From NCBI GenBank assembly GCA_002359055.1, contig DEQC01000061.1, positions 1 through 5,962 on the forward strand: a stretch of DNA of 5,962 nucleotides, given 5' to 3'. The stretch is from Flavobacteriales bacterium UBA3376 (GTDB taxonomy: Bacteria > Bacteroidota > Bacteroidia > Flavobacteriales > Weeksellaceae). Positions 5,862 through 5,962 of the stretch are shown piece by piece. A program made the position numbers and the translations under genes. The stretch's first letter is position 1. Each line of letters begins with the position of its first letter. The notes below the pieces were generated by a model that did no database searches, had not been told where the DNA came from, and worked only from the letters and a program-made list of their open reading frames with translations.

Positions 5862-5962
5862 CTAAAATGGATCAGTAATTTTCCACTGAAAAGATAATAT
5901 AAGAGATGCTAAGCTGTTTTGGTTTTCTTTTAGTTTAAACAATACATCTACCCCCTTGGTGC
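5862..5962 (-). CDS. C-terminal end of an unidentified gene
   Basis: One minus-strand frame is open from the right edge to a TAG at 5864-5862, giving 32 residues (TKGVDVLFKLKENQNS...ITDPF). The other two minus frames stop within eight codons of the edge. The downstream hairpin terminator at 5756-5777 and the same orientation as all other genes support a real gene end. I do not recognise the family. Its position upstream of defence cargo in a conjugative element would allow a transfer gene or another cargo gene, but the residues do not decide this. Such a short open frame could still be chance. Confidence 0.45.
   Translation of the reverse strand, partial: TKGVDVLFKLKENQNSLASLILSFQWKITDPF

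Overview
The window comes from a Bacteroidota genome. It is AT-rich, it has the DUF4134/DUF4133 (TraE/TraF) gene pair found only in Bacteroidota conjugative transposons, starts lack Shine-Dalgarno sequences and sit behind A-rich leaders, and some upstream regions contain TAnnTTTG-like -7 boxes. Every convincing gene is on the minus strand. The setting looks like an integrative conjugative element carrying antiphage cargo. The genus cannot be read from the sequence, but a flavobacterium- or sphingobacterium-like host is plausible.

Layout, right to left (the direction of transcription). The last 32 codons of an unidentified gene enter from the right edge (stop at 5862-5864), followed by a bidirectional hairpin terminator (5756-5777). 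A leader of about 200 bp with a promoter candidate and a long inverted repeat (site A) precedes cdnE, a CD-NTase cyclase (4500-5519). cdnE overlaps the start of cap12, a TIR-STING effector (3571-4500), by one base. A 136-bp attC-like element (site B, 3430-3565) separates this pair from an RloC/PrrC-like ATPase and anticodon nuclease (1005-3389). A third attC-like hairpin (site C, 904-1000) follows. After about 350 bp without a recognisable gene come traE (259-555) and traF (cut by the left edge, 1-236).

How they work together. cdnE and cap12 form a minimal two-gene CBASS operon: the cyclase is expected to sense infection and make a cyclic dinucleotide (c-di-GMP in studied STING-CBASS systems), which assembles TIR-STING and triggers NAD+ destruction. 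The ATPase has an ABC-type head, a CxxC zinc hook in a long coiled coil and a C-terminal RxxxE...H nuclease signature. It is expected to cut tRNA anticodons after DNA damage or phage takeover. Both systems would stop growth of an infected cell and protect the element carrying them. TraE and TraF belong to the type IV secretion machinery that moves the element.

The most unusual observation is the geometry of the three intergenic elements. The short box just after the stop codon of each defence unit is complementary to the box that starts the same unit (GCTACTAAC/ATTAGTAGC for cdnE-cap12, CCCATAAC/GTTATGGG for the ATPase). This is what integron gene cassettes look like, and it suggests two adjacent defence cassettes without an integrase in view, carried beside the transfer genes of a conjugative element.
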